Both the position numbers and the translations under genes were made by a program. A stretch of 64,000 nucleotides of DNA, taken from contig OY986966.1 of NCBI GenBank assembly GCA_963920575.1, positions 2,934,130 to 2,998,129 of the forward strand, read 5' to 3'. This DNA is from Narthecium ossifragum (lineage: Eukaryota; Streptophyta; Magnoliopsida; Dioscoreales; Nartheciaceae). The notes under the pieces are model-generated. The model did not search any database. It was given only the letters and a program-made list of their open reading frames with translations, and had not been told where the DNA came from. Shown here one piece after another: positions 36,026 through 48,110 of the stretch. Positions within the stretch are counted from its first letter, which is position 1. Each line of letters begins with the position of its first letter.

Positions 36026-36942
36026 GGGCCTGTTTGGTTGCTGAGAAGTGAGCTGAAGTGAAGTGACTTCTGGGGAGTGAAATGAAGTGAAGTGAAGTGA
36101 AGTGACTTATGGGGGTTTCTGAGTTTTGGTGTTTGGTTGATGTTTGAAGTGGAATATGGTCACCCAAAACTATTTAATATTTTAATAATTTCCTCATATT
36201 AAAATATTAAAAATAATACTATTTTAGATGACGTAGACCAATCACAGGGTGCCACGTGACATGTGGGATCCATTTATATTAATATTTTATTACAGTATGA
36301 TATTATTAACACTATTTGCCACTTAAAATATTAAAATTAAAACATTAAAATAATATTTTAATCTTAAAATATTAACAATTTAATAACTTTTAAATTAAAT
36401 TATTAGAAATAATATTATTTTGGAAGACGTGGATCAATCACGAGGTGATACGTGATATGTGATACCTACTTATATTAATATTTTATTACAGTATAATATT
36501 AATGATATTATTAACATTATTTGCCACTTAAAATATTAAAATTAAAACATTAAAATAATATTTTAATATTAAAATATTAATAATTTAATAACTTTAAAAT
36601 TAAATTATTAGAAATAATATTAAATAATATTATTTTGGATGACGTAGATCAATCACGAGGTGATACATGATATGTGAGACATACTTATATTAATATTTTA
36701 TTACAGTATAATATTATTAATATTATTTTCCACTTCAAATGCTACTTCAAATGCCACTTCAAATGACTTCAGGCCAAAAAGACCGGAAGTCGAAATGGAA
36801 AGTGGCAGCTTTGGCTACAGTGACTTGGAAGTGGGGCTGAAGTCACTTCAGCCCCACTTCCAAGCAACCAAACACCTGAAGTGGCTTGGAAGTCACTTCA
36901 AAAAAGTGACTTCCGGCCACTTCACGTGAAGCAAACATGCCC
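36026..36942. mobile_element. Tourist-like (PIF/Harbinger) element inside the LINE
   Basis: The ends GGGCCTGTTTGG and the complement of ccaaacatgccc-like gcaaacatgccc are Tourist-type termini. The duplication taa flanks it (36023-36025 and 36943-36945). Arms contain gaagtgaagtgactt repeats. The core carries a roughly 205-bp unit three times (gacgtRgatcaatcac... near 36230, 36427 and 36642). The LINE reading resumes on either side of it. Confidence 0.9.
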
Positions 36943-38140
36943 TAAGTGGAACTCCTAGGTATTTCCAATTTGCAGGGGATTCCATCATACCTAGCCGTCT
37001 GCAAATCCTTCGTCGCCGCCCGTCATGAAGCACCGGGGATAATTTGGCGCTTGACTTCGCCGGATTCAAAGCCATGCCAGATACCTCTTTATACCAGTTA
37101 AAAATCCTTCTTAGCTTCTGCGCCTCCACCAATGATGCCTCCGAAACAAGGAGGTAGTCATTAGCGTGAAGAAGGTGAGTGACTCGAACTCCATCTCCTG
37201 GGTAAGAGATCCCCGCGAGTCCATTCTCCTCATTGTTCAAGGTGCATGAGAGCGCTACCTGAACAAGAACAAACAAAAATGGTGACAACGGGTCTCCTTG
37301 ACGAAGACCACGTTTGGGCATAATACGGCCGACGGCCTGTCCATTTACAATAAAGGAGAATCTAGGGGAGGATACACATTTCATCACCCATCGTATCCAG
37401 AGTTGTGGAAATCCCATTTTCACAAGCACATGCTCCAAGAACTCCCAACGGACACTATCATAAGCTGCTGGAACATCTAATTTGATGGCCATTAGTGGTT
37501 AGCTACGAGGAGCTTGCACAATTGAATGCAACAGTTCTTGTGCCAATGCTATGTTGTCTTGGATGCATCGACCTTGGACAAAAGCCGTCTGCTCCCCATC
37601 TACTACCTCCGAGAGTATTGCTTTAAGTCTTCTTGTAATGACTGTAGATATGATCTTGTATGATACATTGCAAAGGCCTATAGGTATGTAATCTCTCACC
37701 TTCCTTGGGTTCTTATATTTCGGGATGAGTGAGATGAATGTGTCTCCCCAATCCCATGGAAGCTTGAGTTTACTAAAAAAGTTTGAGATGACGGAAAACA
37801 TCTCTCTCCCACTACTTCCCATTTGCATTTGTAAAATTCCACCGTGATCCCATCCGGTCCAGGACACCTATAGGCTCCCAAGGACTTAACGGCCTTCTTC
37901 ACCTCCTCTCGAGTTACATCTGCAGTAAGGGAACAACATGATTCCTCTGAGATACATGGCAATGCAGGGCATCCGAGTATTTCTGCTTCGCCTTCATCAA
38001 ACCACAATTGACCATAATGATAAGCAAAGGCAGCTCCTATCTCCTCCGTGGATGACACAACCCGGCCCCCATCTAGCACCAGTTCCTTTGTTGGCCAAAG
38101 TGTGATTCGCATGTTCCAGGTGCCATATGGCCCACACATT

Positions 38141-38951
38141 TCAAACGTTTGTTGGGTTTGGTGGTCTGCTAGGTGGATATGAATTCAAATACATGGCGCT
38201 TACCGGCATTTGTGGATCATGGGCATTGAAAATTCTGAGAAAAATGGGAATAGGTTGACTAAACCTTCGAGGCTTCATTCATTAATTGATACAGCCCATA
38301 AACTAATGCCAATTTTTTTTTGAGAAAGCTAGGTTCACGTAAAGAAGTCAATTCATGTAGTAACCTATGAAATCAAAGGAATGGCAATGTTCAAATGTGA
38401 GGTTGGGGTAAGAAGGACCGTAGGGAATTCCAACTCTGATAAACAGAGCGTTAAGGAAACAGACCTTTCAATCCCCAAAAATATTTACTCACAACTCCTT
38501 TTTTTTCTCACAATCCATTTTATCTCCATTCTTATCTCAAACATCAAAAATAATCATTACTATTTTACCAACACATCAAATGCCCCATTTGCATTTCTGC
38601 AAACATAAATGCATTAGGTATATAATAAAATACGCCAATTAAAAATAATCATTACTACTTACTAACCGCACCAAATGCCCCAATTACATTCATGCAAACA
38701 TGGGTGCATCAGGTATATGATAGAATGCGCCAAATAACACACGGCATGATTTACTGCTAAGTATTGAAATAAGGCTATTTATAGTTCAAACAAGATAGTA
38801 AAGGCATTACTTATTCTTAAAAATACTATGCAGTACAAGAGGATATTAAGAGTCATTACATCTTCCATAAATATACACTGTTTACTCCATCAGGAGAGCC
38901 AAAGCTGATTATGACTACGGAGAAGACACTGCTCCTGGCAAAAAAAAGAAC
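38141..38951. other. 3' flank of C4H, with a tandem repeat
   Basis: Two diverged copies of a roughly 95-bp unit (aaaaataatcattacta...caaatgcccc...) lie at about 38546-38640 and 38641-38735. The C4H 3' UTR probably occupies the last 100-200 bases. No gene. Confidence 0.6.
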
Positions 38952-41849
38952 TTAGACCTCTCTGGGTTTGCAAACAATAGTTGAGTGCTTCAGAATGTGA
39001 AGACTGAACTGCCCTCCCTTCTCAGTGGTGTCGATCTTCTTCTGACCAGGCGGCGGCAGCAGCTCTAAGCTCTGGACCAGATGGCCGATGGTGATGCCGA
39101 GGATAGGTAGGGCGAGAATGATTCCAGGGCAGCTCCGGCGACCAACTCCGAAGGGGAGGTAGCGGAAGTCATTGCCACTGGCCTCGACCTTTGCCTCCTC
39201 CTCGAGGAACCTCTCCGGCCGGAATTCCTCAGGGTTCTTCCATTGGCTGGGATTGTTCCCCAGCCACCATGCGTTGACAAGGATCTTGCTCTCCGCAGGG
39301 ATGTCATAGCCGGCGAGCTTGGCATCATGGAGGTTCATGTGGGGCACGAGGAGAGGAATCGCCATACGAAGGCGCAGGGTCTCCTTGATGACTGCCTGGA
39401 GGTAGGGAAGATTCGGGAGGTCAGGCTCAGTGACTTGGACGCCGGGGCCGAGCACGGTATCAAGCTCCTGCCGCAGCTTCTGCTGGATCTCCGGATGGTT
39501 CACAAGCTCCGCAACGCCCCATTCGATCGACCACAGTGTGGTTTCGATGGCTGCAGTAAATCATTTGCAATAGCACTATTAGACACGACAGTGTTTGGTC
39601 TTGGACCTAACTGTGGAAAAGCTTATTCCATGCTCAATCTGGTAACTTTCTAGAAAATTGACCAGAATTGGAAAAAGACCTCATGTAGCAACATTTCTAA
39701 ATCTGTGCATTCAGGTAAGAATTAAGTCCATTATAATTTTACTACCTTTGAGAATAATTTTCTGTTGCGGGCTCGTTTGGGTTCCTTTGGTTTGGGGATA
39801 AAAAAAATGAGAATAACTAAGGATAAGAGATTTTAGAGATAAATAGAAAAAAATGAGGGAGGATAAGTGGAGATGAGAGATTTTAGAATAAAAAAAATAA
39901 GGATAATAAATAATAATTGAAAAGTGGGGGATAAATAAGGGATTTTAGGATAAAAAAATAAGAATTAAAAATTAAAATAAAGAAGTAATGATCGCTCTCA
40001 TGATCTCATCCCCTAACCAAACACCCCCGCGAGTACCCCACCCGAGCAAACCCCATCATAACCCCAAATAATCGTCACCGGAGACTTCGAGAAACGTGCA
40101 CGCTCCGATGTCTCGGTGAAAACAAAACAGGTGGAGCCATCGCTCCTTACCTGTGATTGTAAATACCCCCAAGATTTTTCACGGACAATGGCACTTGGCC
40201 TCCGGACGCGCACATGCATCCTTAATACAGATGCTGACTCCGCCACGACAATACTAATAGCTAAATATGCATCAAATCATGAGGCTCCTCCATTCGCAGC
40301 TACAGAAGTCTATGATACTTTTGTCTTAATTGAGCACAATATCAATATGTAGATATATAGAGAGAGCGAGGATTTACCAGCGACGTTGATGTTCTCGACG
40401 ATGTAGAGAACGTTGTCCTCGTTGATCTCGCCCTTCTTCTCAGCCTGGAGGACGTGGTCGATCGCACACTTGAGAGCAGCGTTATCCGCCGGCATGGTGC
40501 TCGCCAGCTTCCTGTAATCCATAAATTATCATCAAAAAACATTATTTTAGGTCTCTATAATTTCTACTCCGATCGATTTCTCATCAACACGACATCAATC
40601 CCGATGCAAATGTACGGTGGAGGCACATGATTAGCTAAATCGCTACCCCACTTTTGTCCTAAAGACGGATCCTGACCAAAATTTGTTGTTATATAAAATC
40701 GGCCGTTTGGTATGGGAATAGCAAACGAAAATAACCATTAAGGGAGAGAATATTGTTCCAAATTCACTACTTATTTCACAATTTATACCTCAAACACTTT
40801 TTCTTATTTTAAATAATCATTATAAAATTATTTCGACTCTCTACTCTATTTTTTAGTAATCATTATAAAATTAATTCCAAAATCAATAATAAAATTTCTT
40901 AACCTAAGATAAAGTTATTCCCATCCCAAAAAGTCTGAAAACGATGTCTATATGCTCGTGCTGGTTTCCCGTCTGTTAATTAAAATAGAAATAAACATAA
41001 TGACCCCAAAAGTAGATATAGATCAGGAATAAGAGTTAAAATCGACTTAAGGAGGGGTACTCACTTCCTCTCGTCCAAGAAGTAGTCCTTGAAGAGCTGG
41101 ATCCTCTTCTCCTTGACCTCCTTGCACAACTTGAGGTAGCCTCTCAAGAAAGGCCTCAAGACGGGGATGAAATCGCCATAGTTATACTCGAAGCTCTGGG
41201 CCAATCTGCTCCTCTCTCCATTCAGCGCCTTCAGCTTGATGAACAGGGGGTCGTCCACGCTCTCGAACCTCGAATCGAACATTATCCTGTACATATTGTT
41301 GTACATCATCAGCTGCAGCCGCTGCCTGAGCACGATCCCCTCGGTGGCCGCCTTGGGGTTCTTCTTGACGTCCTCGACCACGAGCCGGGCCTCCTCCTCC
41401 CAACCGTACCGGTACTGCTGGACGACCTTGTTGGTGAAGAAGGGGACGGTCATGATCCGGCGCATCTTGCGCCAGTGATCGCCGTAGACGGTGAAGACCA
41501 TGTCCTGACCCTTCCCGGTGAAGATATCGAAGACGACGTTGCGGGTGCGGGAGCCGAACTCGACCCCCTGGGTGTGGAGGACATCGCGGGCGAGATCCGG
41601 GGAGGAGACGACCACCAGGTTTCGCTGGCCCATCCGGAGGAGGAAGACATCGCCGAAACGCTTGGCGATGGCGCTTAGGTTGCGGTGGTTGAGGTCGTCG
41701 CCGACTTGGAGCCAGTTGCCGAAGATGGGGACGGGGAGGGGGCCGGGGGGGAGCTTGAACCGCTTGCCCCGGAGCTTCGCCACTACGACGGCGAGGGTCA
41801 CTGCGGCGAAGAGGCCGATGAGGGCCTTCTCCAGAAGGAGGAGATCCAT
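38952..41849 (-). CDS. C4H: trans-Cinnamate 4-monooxygenase, cytochrome P450 CYP73A
   Basis: An ER-anchored P450 that 4-hydroxylates trans-cinnamate to p-coumarate with NADPH-P450 reductase, the second step of phenylpropanoid synthesis. Exons on the minus strand: 41849-41065 (785 bp), 40511-40378 (134 bp) and 39550-38952 (599 bp). The total is exactly 505 codons plus stop, the standard length, and the 785/134 exon sizes are those of classical C4H genes. Visible are a membrane anchor (residues 3-24), the PPGP hinge (34-37), the I-helix AAIETT (306-311, spanning the exon 2/3 junction), ETLR of the ExxR pair, and [10 protein letters not shown] with the haem-ligand Cys447. Nothing essential is missing. 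Both introns carry MITE-like insertions. It reads as a functional class I C4H. Confidence 0.97.
39768..40032. mobile_element. MITE-like insertion in C4H intron 2
   Basis: Left tttggtttggggataa and right atctcatcccctaaccaaac form an imperfect inverted repeat around an AT-rich core of repeated ggataagagattttaga words. Target duplication not resolved. Confidence 0.55.
40702..40938. mobile_element. MITE-like insertion in C4H intron 1
   Basis: Left cgtttggtatgggaatag and right gttattcccatcccaaaaag form an imperfect inverted repeat. The interior is AT-rich. Ends and target duplication are approximate. Confidence 0.55.
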
Positions 41850-41937
41850 GAGAGTGGGTGGTGTTACCAGAGAGGGTAGAGAGAGGAAGGTAGAGGGATT
41901 AGTTGGGGTTGGGGATTTGGGTGGGTGGGGGCTGTTG

Positions 41938-42023
41938 TATTTATAATGGGGGATGGAGGGATCAGGGAGCGTGACGGACGAGAAGAGTTGGCCGTTCTGT
42001 TTGACGGCAATTTGGGGGTAGGT
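41938..42023 (-). promoter_or_regulatory. C4H core promoter: TATA box and AC-type MYB element
   Basis: TATAAATA (complement of 41938-41945) lies 89 bases before the start codon. ACCTACC (complement of 42017-42023) lies about 75 bp further upstream. AC elements of this form are bound by R2R3-MYB regulators of lignin and phenylpropanoid genes, so co-regulation with that pathway is expected. Confidence 0.7.
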
Positions 42024-42446
42024 AAGGCTTCGTTACGGAGACCTTGGGCGGTAAGGTGCGCGCGCGTGAAGAATAGAGAAAGTGGGATCGGGGTACGGAT
42101 GTTAATGGATTTGTTTTGGACCGCGAAGATTCTGCTTTGAGATTCGTGTCATAGGTTTGGGAGGTTGGATGGATTAAAAAGTGCTGGAGTACCTTTGTGT
42201 GAGGTGAGAGGTGACATAGTGATTGGATTAGGTAGTTGGGTCTGGAAGATTTCTTTGTGGGCGGGTTTGATTAATGCTATTGAGATATTTGGGTTTTATT
42301 ACGTGGAAAAGTGATCGAGTTAAGTAGTCGCGTGAAAAAATTAGTTTGGGGAAAACAAAAGTTGGCGGAGCAAATTAAATAGCTTTAAAAGTTCAAAGAA
42401 CCAAATGAAGAATCGGGATTCTATGCTCTTACATATTACATGGTTT

Positions 42447-42573
42447 TAGCCCTCATTTGGTATGCCGGTAGAAAAGGTGAGATAATAAAGTAATAATGAT
42501 TATTTTCTGTATTTGGTGATATGAATGGGGGATAATATGAATTATCCCCTTAATTCCGTACCAAACATAGGCT
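42447..42573. mobile_element. Small MITE upstream of C4H
   Basis: The ends ttagccctcatttggtatgcc and the complement ttagcctatgtttggtacgg are inverted repeats spanning about 127 bp. The core contains ggggataatatgaattatcccc, a near-palindrome. Confidence 0.65.
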
Positions 42574-42590
42574 AAGGGTTTACCTAAGAT

Positions 42591-43134
42591 CCTCTGTTTG
42601 GTTTGGGTGTATATATATATCATTGATATTAAAATAATATAATATTTTAATATATATATATATTAAAATTTAAATTTATTGTATCATTACGTGAACTTTA
42701 TATGAATAATATATATATTATTGAGATATGTAAAATAATATATATATTATTGAGATTAAAATAATATAATATTTTAATATGTATATTAAAATTTAACTTT
42801 ATTGCATCATTATGTGAACTTTATATGAATAATATATATATTATTCATATAATGTTCACATAATGATACAATAAAGTTAAATTTTAATATATATAATATT
42901 AAAAATCTAATATAATATATATTAGATTTTTAATATATATTAAAATTTAATTTTATTGTATCATTATATAAAAATTATATGAATAATATATAATATATAT
43001 TATTTTAATGTGAACATTATATAAATAATGTTGCATCATATAATCCTAAAGGCAAACCAAACACCAGCATCATATGCCTGATGCATGCATCACACGATGC
43101 ACTTGCACCAGCGATTCACGCAACCAAACGCCCC
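42591..43134. mobile_element. Second copy of the GATGCA MITE
   Basis: Read in reverse complement it repeats the layout of 10766-11690: cgtttggttgcgtgaatcgctggtgca, then tgatgcatgcatca, tggtgtttggtttgccttt, ttatataatgttcacattaaaat and a TA-rich core with ttcacataatgatRcaataaagttaaatttt. The other arm is shorter and lacks the GATGCA cluster. Confidence 0.7.
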
Positions 43135-43539
43135 ATCAATTTTTTTCTGAAAAATAATGTCACGAGAAATTATTGACTAGATTTTCTACATTTTATACCT
43201 TTGCATCTCACAATGAAACATATAAAATGACTACTTTTTGAAAAATGATCTTGCATATTTTTTCCAATAATATAAACCCGAGGATTAAAAATAGGGAATG
43301 TTTTAAATGGGATCTTGCATATGTTTTTTCCCTAAGATAAGCCTGAGGGTTAAAAATAGGAGGGAACCACACAAGGTCTTGTTTTTTTTTTTATGAGATG
43401 AGCCCGAAGACTAACAAAATCAGGAGTTATAATAAGCTATCAAGCAGTCCCAACCCATCCTCACGGCACCAGACAAATGATGACCCCGAGCGACGACAAA
43501 ATCAGGCAACACAATCAGCATATACATTAGACGATCTAG
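43135..43539. other. Intergenic, nothing recognised
   Basis: Short repeats of a gatcttgcatatKttttt...aaaataggRa block (43250-43370) only. Confidence 0.5.
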
Positions 43540-43700
43540 GGAGATAGCTCAAGGGATTTGGCAAGAGGTGTTCGTCTTGGATTTTGTTTTGTTTTGTTTT
43601 GTTTTAGCAAATCCCTTGAGCTATCTCCACAAGCTCCACCCGTCATAGCCTCAAGCCGTTCACAATCACACGCGTCGGAGTTCGACTCTCTAGGGATATG
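43540..43700. repeat. Foldback with a tRNA-like B box, possible SINE remnant
   Basis: Arms ggagatagctcaagggattt (43540-43559) and its exact complement (43609-43628) are perfect over 20 bp and enclose a (gtttt)n spacer. About 40 bp further, gagttcgactctc fits the RNA polymerase III B-box consensus. The arm itself contains tagctcaagg, which loosely resembles an A box. This fits a rearranged tRNA-derived SINE. Confidence 0.45.
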
Positions 43701-46082
43701 GATTAGGTGTCAAAAAAAAGCTCTCACCCCTCGATCACAAGCTTATATTGTAAATGATAAAGCCCCTCATGTGTGGTCTTAAATGGTCACGAGACATCCA
43801 ACACATACAGTGTTTGAAATCAAGATTATTGATCTTATCTCATGTTATTTTAACTATTCAATCTATAAGCTTAAATTGGACGAAAGACTTAGCATACTGT
43901 GACTCCGTGAGGTAGTCCACCAAGGGGTGTGTTAGATGCTCTTCCATCCGGCCAATGGGGTGGATTCCGGATCCGTTATTCACTCACAAGCTAGATCCCG
44001 AAAAAAACAAAATCCGCATATGCGTAAATTCCGTTTTCCGGTCATCAAACACGTGCCAAATGGATAGCAGAATGGAATGCAAACTCAAGAGGCCACCGGA
44101 TAAAAGGACACGGTCTTAGCATTTGTTAAGGACAAGTAGAGCAGACCTCGCACACTTTGATCTTGCACGTGCTCTCGATTAAAAAATAAATATAATAACA
44201 TCATAATTACGTTAGGCCCATTAAGGCCCAAACAAAACAATGAGTGGGACTTAAAGAGCATCCCTTTCGAAAAACAGGCTGGCGGCGGAAGGTAGAGGTA
44301 GAGCATCCTCTTGGAAAAACAGGCTGGTGGTGGGGGCCGAGCAGCAGCGCCACCGCGTGTTACCAACCCCCGTCGGTCGTCGGCGCCTTTTCCACCACCA
44401 CTGCAGCCAACTTTGTACCCCTCTCTGGTAGGTGAGCCGAAGTGGACATCCTCTCCTCTCCCCCCCCCCCCCCCCCCACAATTTTTAATAATGCCCCCGA
44501 TTCATCACCGGCCACATCCTCTAATCTAATTCTTGCCAGTCTATATATTTGCTTGTTAATTTTTTTTAGCGTATCCAACTGGATACAGAGGGTTGACATT
44601 TGCATATAAATTGCCCGTTGACTATGTGACGTTGAAAGATTATTACAACAATTAGTGGTAATCATCCAATAACTCAGAAAGCAATTTCCTAATTTGGTTT
44701 ATTATGAACATATAGCATGAGCTATTATTCCCCCGGGGCTCATCATCTAGAAAGGCTGCTATGCTAAAAGTCCTCTCCTATAATTTGTTTTTTTGTGCAA
44801 ATATTCAACAGATTTTCTTTTTCCTTCAAGTTTTCTAGAACTAATGAGGGGTCTCGTTAGACGTTATCTAGAAAGGCTGCTAATAAAAGTCCCCTCCTCC
44901 TCTACTTTTGTTTTTCAAAAAATAGATACACGGAAACAATTTTTCAATAGGCTTTTTTGTTTGCCTCGTATAAAATAAAGAATAAGGAGGCACCTTACCA
45001 ACGCGGTGACGATGGTGGTGACGTGGACGCGAGATAATAGAGGTGGGGGGGGGGCATCAACCACTCCAAAGACTCGCACGCCCACCCGACCCACCTAATC
45101 GGCACACCTCATCATGTGTCATCTCACGTCAGCATAAGCATGACGTGGCGCCGACCCGGGCCATGAATTTGGGTGAGTTTAGACTTTTATTTTTTTTATT
45201 TTTTGGCGACGGGGCATGACGACTGAGTCCTTGTGTTTAATTTGATTGATCTATTTTAATCTTGAATACTCTATCGTGACAGGCGCCGATAAGGTTAAGA
45301 GTTTTACAAACGTTACAATTAGCTAATTGATTTATTTATACACAATATTAGCTGTATATATACATTATTATGCAAACACTATAATGAAAAGAATCGAAAG
45401 CTATATGGTCCCTTGCAAAAGAGAATATATAATTGAACACAATCTATATCTATGGGAAGTTTGAGAGAGAAGCAATACAACCTCATCAGAAGTCAATGTC
45501 ATCAACCTATTTTCAGAAGCAAGGAGTTTCTATGATTGAGCAACTTGCCACACCAATACTACTTTAATTCCTTGGGGGGAGTTGGTGATTGCTTGGTCTT
45601 CACCAACCTGATTACTGATTCATGAGTGGACTCGGCAATGCTAAATTACTGCCATTTTTTATCCTGAAAGTGATGCAAGCTTTGGCGTGAATTTTTTTCG
45701 TTCGATTCGTTCAGCCAAATGAATTGAACTTTTTAATACCACGCAACAATTGATATAATGGAACAAGCAATCTTAAATAATAGTCTAGAAATCACTTCTT
45801 AAACCTAAAAAATCATTTGCATCCGTAGTACAATTGGTTCTCATATTAGATACTGGTTGATATGCGCCTAACTCATTTTATTTCATAACATGATTCTATA
45901 ATGGATATCTATCAGAGAAGAAAACACCTTTTAAATCACTCATATGTCCATGATGTCGTCAAAAGATTTAAAATCTCTTGAGACATGAGGTCATTGATTC
46001 AAGTACTCCTTGAAATGACTCATAAGCACTAATTGTATTTATTGGATGGTGGTCGAATTCAACTATTATAGAATATGGTCAA
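43701..46082. other. Intergenic, low complexity in places
   Basis: No gene recognised. It has a 17-base C run at 44461-44477, a G run near 45045, and two diverged copies of tctagaaaggctgcta...aaaagtccNctcct near 44748 and 44867. Confidence 0.55.
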
Positions 46083-46091
46083 ATACTTAAT

Positions 46092-46362
46092 GAGTAATGA
46101 TCCACCCAAAAGTGAGAGGACCCGATCCTCCTCCACCTTTATAAGATGGAGGAGGATATATATATATATATATATTATACACATATAAAAAAACATACAT
46201 ATCATATCTATGATATATGACATACATATATAGACACACACACATATATATACACACACACATATATTATATACACATATAAAAAAACATACATATATAT
46301 ATATATATATATAATATCTATAATATATACATATCATATCTATGATACATGACACACATGAG

Positions 46363-46401
<39 letters not shown>

Positions 46402-46681
46402 TGGGTGTATAAATATATATATATAAGTGGTTGTATAAATATATATATATTTATATATTTATATGTATATATGTATAACATATATATATATATTATATAT
46501 ATATATAGATAGATAGAGAGAGAGAGAGAGGAGACCGGGAGAGATAGGGGAGACCGGGAGAGAGAAAGAGAGAGAGAGAGAGAGAGGAGGAGACCGGGAG
46601 AGAGATGGGAGACCGGGAGAGAGGGAGAAGGAGGATTGGGTCCTCCCAGATCCACTTTTGGGAGGACTCAAATCACTACTC
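46092..46681. mobile_element. Mutator-type MITE filled with microsatellite
   Basis: A perfect 9-bp direct repeat, atacttaat, flanks it (46083-46091 and 46682-46690). Inverted ends: gagtaatgatccacccaaaagtg on the left; the complement of the right end is gagtagtgatttgagtcctcccaaaagtg. The core is TA, CA and GA simple repeats. No coding capacity; a long minus-strand frame through it is repeat-derived. Confidence 0.87.
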
Positions 46682-46699
46682 ATACTTAATTGTTAAAAA

Positions 46700-47290
46700 G
46701 TCTCAACTTGGGGCACCAACTTGGATGGTAGAAGGGAGGCTGCCATTAGTGAAAGATTGTAGGGGCGTAGTACATGATATATGGTGGATGTGTTGGCAAT
46801 TTCACTTAGTTCCGCATTAGCTACATCCCCGTGAAAACAACTCGCATGCAGACTGGTTAGCTAGTGAAGCGCTTAAGCTTTATCCTGTTTTCATTGACAT
46901 AGAGGAGACTGAGGGGCATGTCGCGGTTTTTCAACATGCCCTTGTTCTTAATCTTTAACTGGGTCACTTAGCTCCCGGACTCGATTAATCAAAAAAAACT
47001 TGGGGCATCAACGAGAGAAGGAGAGGTGGCCATGTGGGCAATGAGTAAACCATTAGCTGCGGAATCTATTCTTCGTGGTGAGATGCAGGCAATATATATA
47101 TATTGTGGTATGGAATGAACCAAAGAAAATAGTATTGAATAGATGGGGCTAGAGTTTGAATCAAACATGGCTCTGGATTTAATACATGGTGTTATGATCT
47201 GCCATCCGAATGGCGAGTCAATACTGTGAGATGTATGGGCGGCAATGTTGGATTTCCATATATAGTTGTCTTTTTGTTCATATTCCTTGA
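46700..47290 (+). pseudogene. LINE RNase H fragments
   Basis: Two decayed pieces in the plus direction. One contains ADWLASEALK followed by a short tail ending VFQHALVLNL (about 46840-46960), like the end of plant LINE RNase H domains. The other, near 47040-47210, contains ILRGEMQAIYIYCG and LEFESNMALDLIHG, like its middle. Stops break both. The Mutator MITE at 46092-46681 lies just upstream. Confidence 0.6.
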
Positions 47291-47615
47291 GATTTTAATT
47301 GTGAAGCTGATAATATAGCACTTTGGTGTCGTGGCTTATAAGTGTCTTCGTATTGGATCTTGGAGGACGACGACATAATGGTGTTGGATAGCTTTTTTAA
47401 ACTCAACCGACGAGCACATCTGATCAAACAAGAAAATAGTCCCAACTCCTAATTAAGCTTAATATTAAATATTTAACAATTCCAAGAAAAGTGCAAAGAT
47501 AAGAAAACAGTTCCAAGAGTTCTGAGATTTATAGTTGAAGGGTTGCGCACCCGATCTTTCAGTTCTCATGTGAACATGGAAAGACTCCAAACCACCAACT
47601 TCTATGGTCTTTTAA

Positions 47616-47798
47616 GGGTGTGTTTGGATGCCTCTGGATCCGGCGAATGTCGGCGAATCTATAGGATGAGGAGATGTGCGGCGGGATCCGGATGTTTGGA
47701 TTTCAGCATCCGCTCTTCTCGAGTGGACATCGTTTTCTGTAACCGTGGAGCGGGTTTCAAATTCCGGATTCCACTGATCCCTATCGCCAAACACGTCC
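47616..47798. mobile_element. Tourist-like MITE (183 bp)
   Basis: GGGTGTGTTTGG at the left and ccaaacacgtcc at the right are inverted ends. The 3-bp duplication taa flanks it (47613-47615 and 47799-47801). The core is GC-richer than its surroundings. Confidence 0.85.
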
Positions 47799-48024
47799 TA
47801 AAAAGTTTTCCTTAAAGTTTTCAATGACTAGTGGTGTTTTGCCTACCATCCAATGGAGGGCACACGCGGTTGACTCGAAACCCATTTAAGTGGATTAAAT
47901 TATTCATATGTTACAAAATAATGTGTATGTAAAACATAATTTTTTTGACATTAATACCATATTTCACTCTTAAAATGTTCGAAGATTTATATTTTACTCC
48001 AACTTTTTTTCTCCATATATTATA

Positions 48025-48110
48025 CTAGGTGGGCACCCATACCATGTGTACGGGTAACCACCTGGCCACTACCCCTCCCTCTCCCTTATAATCGAATTAA
48101 ATTAAATAAA
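48025..48110 (-). mobile_element. Helitron 3' end fragment
   Basis: On the minus strand the sequence ends in a hairpin-like ccgtacacatggtatgggtgcc then CACCTAG before T. This is the layout of the Helitrons at 13104 and 31193. The 5' end was not found, so only the terminus is claimed. Confidence 0.5.

Larger units (their letters stand above)
35000..38140 (-). pseudogene. Non-LTR (LINE) retrotransposon remnant, 5' truncated and inactive
   Basis: Minus-strand frames show reverse-transcriptase segments in order: CPGPDGITVEFYK (near 37890), LIPKYKNPRKVRDYIPIGLCN (37.7 kb), LDVPAAYDSV (37470), and GLRQGDPLSPFLF (37300). The catalytic box reads HANDYLL where FADD/YADD is required (near 37170). The zinc-binding C-terminal region follows at 35596-35955 and an RNase H piece (ASSVLQAEFHAIYFA, IIESNSLHAVDI) at 35050-35230. 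No endonuclease is visible upstream. A Tourist element interrupts it at 36026-36942, and another AT-rich insertion at about 35246-35590 separates the RNase H piece. Several frameshifts and stops are present. Confidence 0.88.

Noticed and set aside
46059..46655. 198-residue frame rich in Tyr/Ile
   Set aside because: It is a translation of TA/CA microsatellite within a MITE.
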